Assembly: GCA_013822345.1 (NCBI GenBank)
Contig: PNKH01000056.1
Span: forward strand, 1 to 49,675
Length of the DNA: 49,675 nt
Reading direction: 5' to 3'
Source of the DNA: Isosphaera sp.
GTDB taxonomy: Bacteria > Planctomycetota > Planctomycetia > Gemmatales > Gemmataceae
Below, in pieces: positions 30,962 through 38,566 of the stretch. The notes beneath the pieces were generated by a model. That model worked only from the letters and a program-made list of their open reading frames with translations. It ran no database searches and was not told the origin of the DNA. Position numbers and translations under genes: made by a program. Within the stretch, counting starts at the first letter, position 1. Each line of letters begins with the position of its first letter.

Positions 30962-31810
30962 ATGCCCAACGACACGCTCACCATCGACGGGGTCTCGGTC
31001 CCCCGGTTGCTGTACGGGACCGCCTGGAAGGAGGACGAGACGGAGCGGCTGACCGGCCTCGCCCTCCGGCACGGGTTCCGCGGGATCGACACCGCGAACC
31101 AGCGGAAGCACTACCACGAGGCGGCCGTCGGCCGGGCGGTCGCGGCGGCGGTCGCGGCCGGCCTGGTCGCCCGCGCGGACCTGTTCCTCCAGACCAAGTT
31201 CACCTTCCGCGGCGGGCAGGACCACCGCCTGCCGTACGACCCGGCCGCCCCGGTCGCGGCACAGGTCGAACAGTCGCTCGCCAGCTCCCTGGGGCACCTC
31301 GGGACGGACGTGATCGACTCGTTCGTGCTGCACGGCCCGACCCGGCGGGACGGGCTGGCCGCGGCCGACTGGGAGGCGTGGCGGGCGATGGAGCAGATCC
31401 ACGAGGGCGGCCGGGCGCGGCTCCTCGGGGTCAGCAACGTCACCGCGGGCCAGCTCCGGGCGGTGTGCGACGGGGCGCGCGTCCGGCCGCGGCTCGTCCA
31501 GAACCGGTGCTACACGTCGGCCGGCTGGGACCGCGAGGTGCGGGCGGTCTGCACCGCGTACGGGGTGACCTACCAGGGGTTCTCGCTGCTGACCGCGAAC
31601 CGGGCGGCGCTCGCCGGCCCCGACCTGGCGCGGATCGCCCGGCGGCACGGCCGTTCGCCCGCGCAGGTGGTGTTCCGCTTCGCCCTGGAGGCCGGGATGG
31701 TCGCACTCACCGGCACGACCGACCCCAACCACATGCGCGACGACCTCGCAGTGTTCGACTTCCGGCTCGACCCCGACGAAGTCGCGGCGATCGAGCGCGT
31801 GGGTGGTTAA
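30962..31810 (+). CDS. Aldo/keto reductase
   Basis: 282 residues, slightly short for the family. YGTAWKEDETERL opens the barrel, FRGIDTANQRKHYHEAAVG holds the catalytic Asp and usual Tyr-region (here the motif reads HYHEAAVGRAV), LQTKFTFRGGQDHR carries the Lys, and LGVSNVTAGQLR and ALTGTTDPNHMRDDLAV form the NADP site. GGAGG precedes ATG 30962. Substrate unknown. Confidence 0.9.
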   Translation: MPNDTLTIDGVSVPRLLYGTAWKEDETERLTGLALRHGFRGIDTANQRKHYHEAAVGRAVAAAVAAGLVARADLFLQTKFTFRGGQDHRLPYDPAAPVAAQVEQSLASSLGHLGTDVIDSFVLHGPTRRDGLAAADWEAWRAMEQIHEGGRARLLGVSNVTAGQLRAVCDGARVRPRLVQNRCYTSAGWDREVRAVCTAYGVTYQGFSLLTANRAALAGPDLARIARRHGRSPAQVVFRFALEAGMVALTGTTDPNHMRDDLAVFDFRLDPDEVAAIERVGG

Positions 31811-31823
31811 ACGTTGGTGGTGT

Positions 31824-31934
31824 GGGAGGGCGAGGCTCCCGCCGAGCCGCTGCCGTCTGCCGAGCCGCGTCGCCCGGGAAAGCGAGGCTCCTGCCGAGCC
31901 GAGGCTCAGGCTCGGCAGGAGCCTCGCCCTCCCG
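31824..31934. repeat. Composite family-A repeat: a half copy next to a full hairpin (copy 4)
   Basis: 31824-31849 is one arm of the family (GGGAGGGCGAGGCTCCC...) without its own partner. A full but decayed hairpin follows: arms 31875-31900 and 31909-31934, 26 bp with two mismatches (AA for GG in the left arm). The arrangement suggests insertion of one copy into or beside another, followed by partial deletion. It lies between convergent genes. Confidence 0.8.
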
Positions 31935-31987
31935 CCATCACCCTCCGGCCCCGCCTCGCGCCTGGCGCCGGTCGCTCTCGGCCGACT

Positions 31988-33709
31988 TCACTTCCCCTTC
32001 TTCTCGATCTTGGCCCAGGTGTCCCGCAGCGTCACGGCCCGGTTGAACACGAGCTTCCCGGTTGTCGAGTCGCAGTCCACGCAGAAGTACCCGAGCCGCT
32101 CGAACTGGAACGTCGTGCCGGCCGCCGCGCCGGCGACCGACGGCTCCAGCTTGCACCCGGTCAGCACCTCCAGCGACTTCGGGTTCAGGTTCGCGAGGAA
32201 CGTCTGCCCCTCCGGCGCCTCGTCCGGGTCCGGCTTGTTGAACAGGTGGTCGTACAGCCGGACCTCGGCGTCCACCGCGGCCGCGGCGTCCACCCAGTGG
32301 ATCGTCCCCTTCACCTTCCGGCCGTCGGGCGGAGCGTCCCCGCCCCGCGTGGCCGGGTCATAGGTGCAGCGGAGTTCGACCACGTTCCCGGCAGCGTCCT
32401 TGACCGCGCCGACGCACTTGACGTAGTACGCGTACCGGAACCGCACCTCCTTGCCGGGGGCGAGCCGGAAGAAGTCCTTCGGCGGGTCCTCGCGGAAGTC
32501 GTCCTGCTCGACGTACAGCACCTTCGAGAACGGCACCTTCCGGGTCCCGGCCGACGCGTCCTCCGGGTTGTTGACCGCGGTCATTTCCTCGACCTGGCCG
32601 TCGGGGTAGTTCTCGATCACGACCTTCAGCGGCCGGAGGACGCCCATCACCCGCGGGGCCTTCTTGTTCAGGTCCTCGCGGAGGGCGTCCTCGAGCCACG
32701 CCACGTCGATCAGGGCGTCGTACTTCGAGACGCCGATCCGCTCGCAGAACTTGCGGAGCGCCTCCGGGGTGTACCCGCGGCGGCGGACGCCGCAGATGGT
32801 CGGCATCCGCGGGTCGTCCCACCCGCGGACGTGCCCGTCCCGGACCAACTGGATCAGCTTCCGCTTCGACAGGACCGTGTAGGTCAGGTTCAGCCGGGCG
32901 AACTCGATCTGCTGCGGGGCGTAGATGCCGATCGCCTTGACGTACCAGTCGTAGAGCGGGCGGTGGATCTCGAACTCGAGCGTGCAGATCGAGTGCGTGA
33001 TCCCCTCGATCGAGTCCGACTCGCCGTGGGCATAGTCGTACATCGGGTAGATGCACCACCGGTCGCCGGTGCGGTGGTGCGTCGCGTGCAGGATCCGGTA
33101 CATGACCGGGTCGCGGAGGTGGAAGTTCGGGTGGCCCATGTCGATCTTCGCCCGCAGGGTGCGGCTCCCGTCGGGGAACTCGCCGGCCTTCATCCGGCGG
33201 AACAGGTCGAGGTTCTCCTCCGCCGGGCGGTCGCGGTACGGGCTGTCCTTGCCGCCCTTGATGTCGCCGCGGTACTCCGCGATCTTCTCGGCCGGCAGGT
33301 CGTCGACGTACGCCTTCCCCTCGCGGATCAGTTGCTCGGCCCAGTCGTAGAGTTGGTCGAAGTAGTCGGACGCGTAGAACTCGCGGCCCTCCCAGTCGGC
33401 CCCGAGCCAGCGGACGTCGTCGCGGATCGAGTCGACGTACTCCTGCTCCTCGGTGGTCGGGTTGGTGTCGTCGTACCGGAGGTTGAACTTCCCGCCGTAC
33501 TTGACGGCGAGGCCGTAGTTCAGGCAGACGGACTTGGCGTGCCCGATGTGCAGGTAGCCGTTCGGCTCTGGCGGGAACCGGGTGTGGACACGGCCGCCGA
33601 ACCGCCCGTTGGCGTTATGCTCCTCGATGATGTCCTGGATGAAGTTCAGCCCCGGCGCGTCGGGCTTGTCGCCGGGGGTCTTCGCGGCGGGGTCGGTGGG
33701 CTTGGCCAT
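31988..33709 (-). CDS. glnS: Glutaminyl-tRNA synthetase
   Basis: 573-residue class I aminoacyl-tRNA synthetase. HIGH motif in [41 protein letters not shown]-equivalent [29 protein letters not shown], and a C-terminal beta-barrel anticodon-binding domain ([20 protein letters not shown]). Charges tRNA-Gln directly. It is 48 nt downstream of gltX in the same direction. Confidence 0.97.
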   Translation of the reverse strand: MAKPTDPAAKTPGDKPDAPGLNFIQDIIEEHNANGRFGGRVHTRFPPEPNGYLHIGHAKSVCLNYGLAVKYGGKFNLRYDDTNPTTEEQEYVDSIRDDVRWLGADWEGREFYASDYFDQLYDWAEQLIREGKAYVDDLPAEKIAEYRGDIKGGKDSPYRDRPAEENLDLFRRMKAGEFPDGSRTLRAKIDMGHPNFHLRDPVMYRILHATHHRTGDRWCIYPMYDYAHGESDSIEGITHSICTLEFEIHRPLYDWYVKAIGIYAPQQIEFARLNLTYTVLSKRKLIQLVRDGHVRGWDDPRMPTICGVRRRGYTPEALRKFCERIGVSKYDALIDVAWLEDALREDLNKKAPRVMGVLRPLKVVIENYPDGQVEEMTAVNNPEDASAGTRKVPFSKVLYVEQDDFREDPPKDFFRLAPGKEVRFRYAYYVKCVGAVKDAAGNVVELRCTYDPATRGGDAPPDGRKVKGTIHWVDAAAAVDAEVRLYDHLFNKPDPDEAPEGQTFLANLNPKSLEVLTGCKLEPSVAGAAAGTTFQFERLGYFCVDCDSTTGKLVFNRAVTLRDTWAKIEKKGK

Positions 33710-33757
33710 GACGGTCTCGACGGATGATGAGTCGGAGAGGACTTCGTTGCGGGGCGG

Positions 33758-35338
33758 TCACGGGGCGGCCAGACCGGTGTGCTTCAACGCCCGGTCGATG
33801 CGGGCGAGGCAGCGGTCGCGGCCGAGCACGGCGAGCGTGTCGTACGCGCTGAACCCGACCTCCCGGCCGGTCGCGGCGACCCGCAGCACCTGGCTCAGCG
33901 GCCCGGCCTTCGCCCCCTCGGCCTGCGCCAGTGCCTCCGTCCCGGCCTTCAGCACGTCGTGCGTGAACGGCTCGGCGGCCGCGACCACGGCCCGCAGCTT
34001 CGCCATCGCATCGGCCAGTGACGGCGCCTTGTCACTCCCCTTGAACGCCGCCCCGAGGTGTTTCGCCGCGACCGCCGGGTCGGACACGATCCGGTCGTCC
34101 GGCAGGAACAGGTAGTCGTACTCGAGGATGTCGCCGGCGACGGCCAGCCGCGGGCCGGCCGCCTCCACCACCCGCGTCACGAAGTCGCGGTCGGCCGGCA
34201 GCCCCGCCCGCGCGAGGAACGGCAGCACCATCTCGACCTTCTCCGCGACCGGCAGCGCCTGCATGTACCGGGCCTGGATCGCGAACAGCTTCTTCACGTC
34301 CAGGCTCGCCGGCTCCGGCTTGACGCGGTCCAGCGAGAACGCCGCCGTCATCTCCGCGAGGGTGAACTCTTCCCGGCTGTCCTCGAGCCCCCACCCGTAC
34401 AGCACGAGGGCGTTCAGTACCGCCGCGGGGAGGTAACCGACCTGCTCGTAGAACGCCACCAGGACCGGGTTGAACGACTCCGGCGCCGCGGCCACGCCGA
34501 CCCGGTCGGCGATCGCCTTCGCGTGGTCGTAGACCTTCTTGAAGTCGGCGTTCTTGAGGTACTTCGGGATCTCGCGCTTGCTCAGCTTCCGCTTGCTCCC
34601 CGGCTCGGCGACGAACGGGACGTGCGCGTACTCCGGCCGCGGGTAGCCGAGCCCCTCCAGCATGAAGATCTGCCGCGGCGTGTTCGACAGGTGCTCCTCA
34701 GCCCGGATCACGTGCGTGATCCTCATGTCGGAGTCGTCGACCACGTTCGCCAGGTTGTACAGCGCCGTCCCGTCCGGCCGGGTGACGTAGTGGTCCTGCT
34801 CGGTCACCCACTCGACCGCCACGTCACGGCGGACGTGGTCGAAGAACCGGCAGGTGCCCTCCCGCGGCATCTTCAGCCGGACCGCCCCGGTGCGGCCCTC
34901 GGCCTCGAACCGCCTGCGGTCCGCGTCGGTCTCGGCCATCCACCGGCGGCTGTAGATGTTCGGCCGGTCGGCCGCCTTGGCCGCCTCCTTCTCCGCGGCC
35001 AGCTCCTCCTTCGTGGCGTAGTCCCAGTACGCCAGCCCCTTGTCCAGCAGCTGCCGCACCGCCGCCTGATACCGGTCGAGCCGCTGCGACTGGTAGTACG
35101 GCTCGTACGGCCCGCCCACCTCCGCCCCCTCGTCCCAGTCGAGGCCGAGCCACCGGAACCCGTCGAGGATCGGCCGGAGCGACTCGGCCACGTTCCGCTG
35201 GGCGTCGGTGTCGTCGATGCGGAGGACGAACTGGCCGCCGTGCTTGCGGGCGTAGAGCCAGTTGAACAGGGCCGTGCGGACGCCGCCGATGTGGAGGTAG
35301 CCGGTCGGGCTGGGGGCGAATCGGGTGCGGACCGTCAT
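33758..35338 (-). CDS. gltX: Glutamyl-tRNA synthetase
   Basis: 526-residue class I synthetase. HIGH motif FAPSPTGYLHIGGVRTALF, RIDDTDAQRNVAESL, VIRAEEHLSNTPRQI, and the KMSKS-equivalent KRKLSKREIPKYLK, followed by an all-helical anticodon-binding domain. The presence of both GluRS and GlnRS indicates that the organism does not depend only on the transamidation route for Gln-tRNA. Confidence 0.96.
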   Translation of the reverse strand: MTVRTRFAPSPTGYLHIGGVRTALFNWLYARKHGGQFVLRIDDTDAQRNVAESLRPILDGFRWLGLDWDEGAEVGGPYEPYYQSQRLDRYQAAVRQLLDKGLAYWDYATKEELAAEKEAAKAADRPNIYSRRWMAETDADRRRFEAEGRTGAVRLKMPREGTCRFFDHVRRDVAVEWVTEQDHYVTRPDGTALYNLANVVDDSDMRITHVIRAEEHLSNTPRQIFMLEGLGYPRPEYAHVPFVAEPGSKRKLSKREIPKYLKNADFKKVYDHAKAIADRVGVAAAPESFNPVLVAFYEQVGYLPAAVLNALVLYGWGLEDSREEFTLAEMTAAFSLDRVKPEPASLDVKKLFAIQARYMQALPVAEKVEMVLPFLARAGLPADRDFVTRVVEAAGPRLAVAGDILEYDYLFLPDDRIVSDPAVAAKHLGAAFKGSDKAPSLADAMAKLRAVVAAAEPFTHDVLKAGTEALAQAEGAKAGPLSQVLRVAATGREVGFSAYDTLAVLGRDRCLARIDRALKHTGLAAP

Positions 35339-35404
35339 CCGTCGTGTTCCTTCGGGCCGGGGGTCGGGCGTCGCGGAACGGCCCGGGTTCAGTTTACAGC
35401 GTCC

Positions 35405-36316
35405 TCACCCGCCCGACACGCCGTCGCCGAGCAGCCGGTGCAGGTGGAGGTGGAACGGGCCGAGCTTGCCGCCGTAGTTCCCGGCGGTGACCCGCACCAC
35501 CCCCGGCCGGCACGCGGCCCGCACCCCGACCCGCGTCGCCTCCTCCACCGCCGCCAGGTCGAGGCCGTCGAACACCACCTCGTAGACCGCGTTCGCCTGG
35601 GCCGGCAGCGCCGACTCGACCAGCCCGCGGAGGGTCGGGCAGTACGCGTCGTTGGTGCTCGCCTTCAGCCCCTTGTACTTGCTCCCGACCTTACTCCCGC
35701 TCCGCACCACCCCGCCGGGAAACGGTGTGATCACCCCCGGCACCCGGCGGACCGCCGCCACCGCCGCCTCCGTCGCCGCCAGCGCCGCCGCCTGGGTCTC
35801 CCCGAGCACCAGGAAGTTCCCGCCGGCCACCCCCTTCACCGTCCCGAACACGTCCTCGCACAGGAACTCCCCGTCCATCGTCGGCATCCGCCAGTACCGC
35901 CGGCCGGCGAGCAGCTTGCTGATCTGCCACCCGTCCCCGAAGTACCGCAGGTTCCCGCCGACCTTGATGGTCTTCCCCGGGTCGCCGGCCAGGCCGTTGT
36001 AGCAGGCGGTGGTGGCGCACGTCAGGACGCACTGGGCGACCCGGTTCGCGACCGCCTTCTGGAGGGCGTCCCGGCTGAACGCGAAGAACAGCAGCGCCAC
36101 CCCCGGCCGGCCGTCGGGCGTCTCGTCCGCGGTGAGTTCGCGCTCGATGCCGGCCTCGGCGTCGCACCCGATGACGGACGAGGCGTACCCGGTCGCGGTC
36201 TGGCCGGCGGTCCGGGCCCAGCCGGCCGTCTCGGCGGTGACCACCACCCGGGCGGCAGTCATCGGGAACGCCTCGGCGAACGTGTCCTCGACCGGGACGG
36301 AGTTGACGGTGAGCAC
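35405..36316 (-). CDS. ftr: Formylmethanofuran:tetrahydromethanopterin formyltransferase
   Basis: 303 residues from GTG 36316; family members begin just like this (NSVPVEDTFAEAFPMTAARV), which fixes the start although the nearest GGAG is about 11 nt away. Further landmarks are CATTACYNGL, KTIKVGGNLRYFGDGWQ, FPGGVVRSGSKVGSKYKGLKA and the C-terminal GNYGGKLGPFHLHLH. The enzyme transfers the formyl group between methanofuran and tetrahydromethanopterin in C1 metabolism. It is divergent from the formylmethanofuran dehydrogenase genes at 36557-41090, with which it forms one functional cluster. Confidence 0.94.
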   Translation of the reverse strand: MLTVNSVPVEDTFAEAFPMTAARVVVTAETAGWARTAGQTATGYASSVIGCDAEAGIERELTADETPDGRPGVALLFFAFSRDALQKAVANRVAQCVLTCATTACYNGLAGDPGKTIKVGGNLRYFGDGWQISKLLAGRRYWRMPTMDGEFLCEDVFGTVKGVAGGNFLVLGETQAAALAATEAAVAAVRRVPGVITPFPGGVVRSGSKVGSKYKGLKASTNDAYCPTLRGLVESALPAQANAVYEVVFDGLDLAAVEEATRVGVRAACRPGVVRVTAGNYGGKLGPFHLHLHRLLGDGVSGG

Positions 36317-36384
36317 GGCGGGGCGGTCTCCGGACGGGGGTGTGGTAACCCGAGGGACGTGTCGGTCACCGGGGTGGGTCGGCA

Positions 36385-36448
36385 CACCCGCTCCCTGACG
36401 GTCGCGGTTCGCCCGGCACGGCGAACCGCGACCGTCAGGGAGCGGGTG
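36385..36448. repeat. Perfect 29-bp inverted repeat in the divergent ftr/fmd promoter region
   Basis: Arms 36385-36413 and 36420-36448 are perfectly complementary over 29 bp with a 6-nt loop (CGGCAC). Arm sequence begins CACCCGCTCCCTGACGGTCG. It lies between the divergent starts of ftr (36316) and the D subunit gene (36557). Confidence 0.88.
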
Positions 36449-36499
36449 CGACCCCGCCCCGACAAGCCACCCGGCCCTGACAGTAACCCGTGTATCCCG

Positions 36500-36527
36500 T
36501 TGTAGCCGCCCCCGCAACTGGTAATAT
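36500..36527 (+). promoter_or_regulatory. Probable promoter of the formylmethanofuran dehydrogenase operon
   Basis: TTGTAG (36500-36505), a 16-nt spacer and TAATAT (36522-36527), 29 nt before ATG 36557. The -10 is strong for such GC-rich surroundings. Confidence 0.5.
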
Positions 36528-36556
36528 GACCCCTCCCCGGCCCGCGGAGACCGACG

Positions 36557-36892
36557 ATGGCGGGCGCCCGGTTCCTCCTGATCCCCGGCCGGACGAGCAA
36601 GCAGGGCCAGCAGATCAACGTCGGCAAGGACCACGCCGCGTACCAGGCGATCGTGTCCACGCTGACGATGCACGCCGACGACATGAAGGAACTGGGGGTA
36701 TCGGCCGGGGCGTCGGTGCGGGTGCGGAACGAGACCGGCGAGGCGACGTTCGTGTGCCAGCCGGGGAACGTCCCGCGGGGGCTACTGTTCGTGCCGTACG
36801 GCCCGCCGACCTGCCGGCTGATGGGCGGGGAGACCGACGGCACCGGGATGCCGACGTCGAAGGGCTGGGACGTGGAGGTCGAGCCCGCGTAG
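36557..36892 (+). CDS. Formylmethanofuran dehydrogenase subunit D-like (molybdopterin dinucleotide-binding domain)
   Basis: 111 residues that correspond to the C-terminal pterin-binding domain of molybdopterin oxidoreductases as a separate protein, as in archaeal FwdD/FmdD: LIPGRTSKQGQQINVGKDH, SAGASVRVRNETGE, GNVPRGLLFVPYGPPTCRLM and GETDGTGMPTSKGWDVEV. It supplies the part of the cofactor pocket missing from the B subunit. GGAG at about 8 nt precedes ATG 36557. First gene of the plus-strand operon. Confidence 0.88.
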   Translation: MAGARFLLIPGRTSKQGQQINVGKDHAAYQAIVSTLTMHADDMKELGVSAGASVRVRNETGEATFVCQPGNVPRGLLFVPYGPPTCRLMGGETDGTGMPTSKGWDVEVEPA

Positions 36893-36910
36893 AGGTGGTT
36901 TCGGGCGGCC

Positions 36911-36974
36911 GGTGGGAGGGCGAGGCTCCTGCCGACCCTGAGCCTCGGCTCGGCAGGAGCCTCGCCCTCCCACC
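36911..36974. repeat. Family-A hairpin, copy 5, inside the fmd operon
   Basis: Arms 36911-36935 and 36950-36974 are perfectly complementary over 25 bp, loop 14 nt. It lies 18 nt after the D subunit stop and about 45 nt before a small ORF. Confidence 0.88.
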
Positions 36975-37018
36975 CCGCCGCCCACCGCCCCGGGACTGCG
37001 ACCCATCCGGAGACCGAT

Positions 37019-37168
37019 ATGACGACCGACGACCAGGCCGGCGACGCCCAGGAGCGCGCCGAACCGAAGCCCGACGCGGCCGATGTCCGCGGGTGGGAGG
37101 AGATCGAGCCGGGGCGGTTCCTGCCGCGGCGGACCCGCGGCAGCTTCCGCGGCGGCAAGCTCGGGTGA
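37019..37168 (+). CDS. Small protein between fmd subunits, 49 aa
   Basis: ATG 37019 with GGAGA about 6 nt upstream and a TGA at 37166. The peptide starts MTTDDQAGDAQERAEPK (acidic, disordered) and ends in a basic, Gly/Arg-rich tail (GWEEIEPGRFLPRRTRGSF, then RGGKLG). The contrast between the halves, the good ribosome-binding site and the position between the D and B subunit genes make it a plausible real gene, maybe an assembly or accessory peptide. I do not know a family. The 72 nt between it and the B subunit hold nothing else visible. Confidence 0.55.
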   Translation: MTTDDQAGDAQERAEPKPDAADVRGWEEIEPGRFLPRRTRGSFRGGKLG

Positions 37169-37240
37169 GCGTTCGTCGCCCCGTCCGGTCCGGACGGCAC
37201 CACCCGTAACTGAGCCGCTTGCGGCGTAGCGGAGCGAATC

Positions 37241-38554
37241 ATGAACCTGACGGTTGTGAAGAACGCGACCTGCACGTTCTGCGGGTGCGTGTGCGACGAC
37301 ATCGAGTTGCACGCCGACGGCGAGCGGATCACCGAGACGAAAGGCGCCTGCATCCTCGGCCAGGCGTGGTTCAAGAACCACACCGCCGAGCGCCTCTACC
37401 CGGACGCCCTGATCGACGGCCGCGAGGCGACGGTCGATGAGGCGGTCGAGGCCGCCGCCGAGTTCCTCCACGCCGCCGACATGCCGCTCGTGTACGGGCT
37501 GAGCAACGTCACCTGCGAGGCCCAGCGGCAGGCGGTGTACCTCGCCGAGCTGATCGGCGGCGTCATCGACAGCCACACGTCGCTTTGACACGGCCCCACC
37601 GAGATCGCCGCTCAGTTGAGCGGTAAGGTGTCCTGTACGCTGGGCGAAGTGAAAAATCGCGCCGACCTCATCATCTACTGGGGCGGGAACCCGGCCGAGT
37701 GCCACCCGCGGCACTTCACGAAGTACACCATCATGCAGAAGGGGAAGTACGTCCCCAACGGCCGCAAGGGCCGGACGATGGTGCTGGTGGACATCCGCGA
37801 GACGCCGAGCGCCAAGGCCGCCGACCTGTTCCTCCAGGTCCGCCCGGCGAAGGACTTCGAGACCCTCACCATCCTCCGGGCGCTCATCAAGGGTCGGCGG
37901 GTGGACGCCGCCGCGGTGGCCGAGACGGGGCTGACGCTGGAGCAGTTGGAAGACCTGGCCCACCGGATGAAGACGTGCCGGTTCGGGGTGCTGTTCTTCG
38001 GCATGGGCCTGTCGATGACGCGCGGCAAGCACATGAACTCGGCGGCCGCGCTGACGCTGGCGGCGGAGCTGAACGCGTTCACCAAGTTCGTGACGATGCC
38101 GATGCGCGGGCACGGGAACGTGACCGGGGCGGACGTGGTGATGCGGTACACGACCGCGTACCCGTTCGGGGTGAGCCTGAGCCGCGGCTACCCGCGGTTC
38201 AACCCGGGCGAGTTCTCGACGATCGACTTGTTGGTCCGCGGCGACGTGGACGCGACGCTGGTGCTCGGGGCGGACCCCGGGGCGACGATGCCGCAGCCGG
38301 CGATCGACCACCTGGCCCGGACGCCGACGATCGTGCTCGACCCGAAGGTGACGCACAGCAGCCGGCTGGCGCGGGTGCACATCACGACGGCGGCGACCGG
38401 GATCACGGCGCCGGGGACGGTGTACCGGATGGACGAGGTGCCGCTGCCGCTGCGGCCGCCGCTGTCCGGGCCGTACCCGAGTGACGAGGACGTGCTCAAG
38501 CGGATCGTCGCGGCGGTGAAGCGGAAGCCGGCCTGGGAGCCGGCCGGGGTGTGA
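37241..38554 (+). CDS. Formylmethanofuran dehydrogenase subunit B, selenocysteine-containing
   Basis: Read as one 437-residue protein across an in-frame TGA at 37586-37588 (codon 116). Before it lie the [4Fe-4S] motif CTFCGCVCDD...GACILGQAWF and LVYGLSNVTCEAQRQ; the sequence around the TGA is IDSHTSL-U-HGPTEIAAQL. In archaeal FwdB/FmdB the residue before HGP is the Cys or Sec that binds Mo or W, so the TGA falls exactly at the catalytic ligand. After it the same frame continues with full homology: TCTLGEVKNRADLIIYWGGN, PAECHPRHF, RGHGNVTGADVVMRYTTAYP and LGADPGATMPQ. ATG 37241 has GGAG at 6 nt. Without recoding it would be two ORFs (37241-37588 and the rest), neither functional. Confidence 0.9.
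37586..37632 (+). promoter_or_regulatory. Bacterial SECIS-like element just after the Sec TGA
   Basis: Immediately downstream of TGA 37586-37588 the mRNA can form an apical hairpin CCGCTC-AGTT-GAGCGG (37608-37623), with a possible lower stem CACC (37597-37600)/GGTG (37627-37630), or alternatively GACAC (37587-37591)/GTGTC (37628-37632). The apical loop begins 25 nt after the TGA and has G as its second base; both agree with the published bacterial SECIS description (loop about 16-37 nt downstream, G within the first two loop positions). Binding by SelB is inferred. Confidence 0.7.
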
Positions 38555-38566
38555 GGTGGAGCCGGC

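Noticed and set aside
37586-37588. TGA as sequencing error or ordinary nonsense mutation
   Set aside because: Not excluded absolutely, but the downstream codons show no decay and the location is exactly the catalytic ligand. Kept as the alternative to test.
37616-38554. A separate 312-residue gene for the second half of the B subunit, with the first half as a pseudogene
   Set aside because: The frame is the same on both sides of the TGA, the TGA is at the Cys/Sec position, and a SECIS-like hairpin follows. A single selenoprotein explains all of this better than a broken gene.
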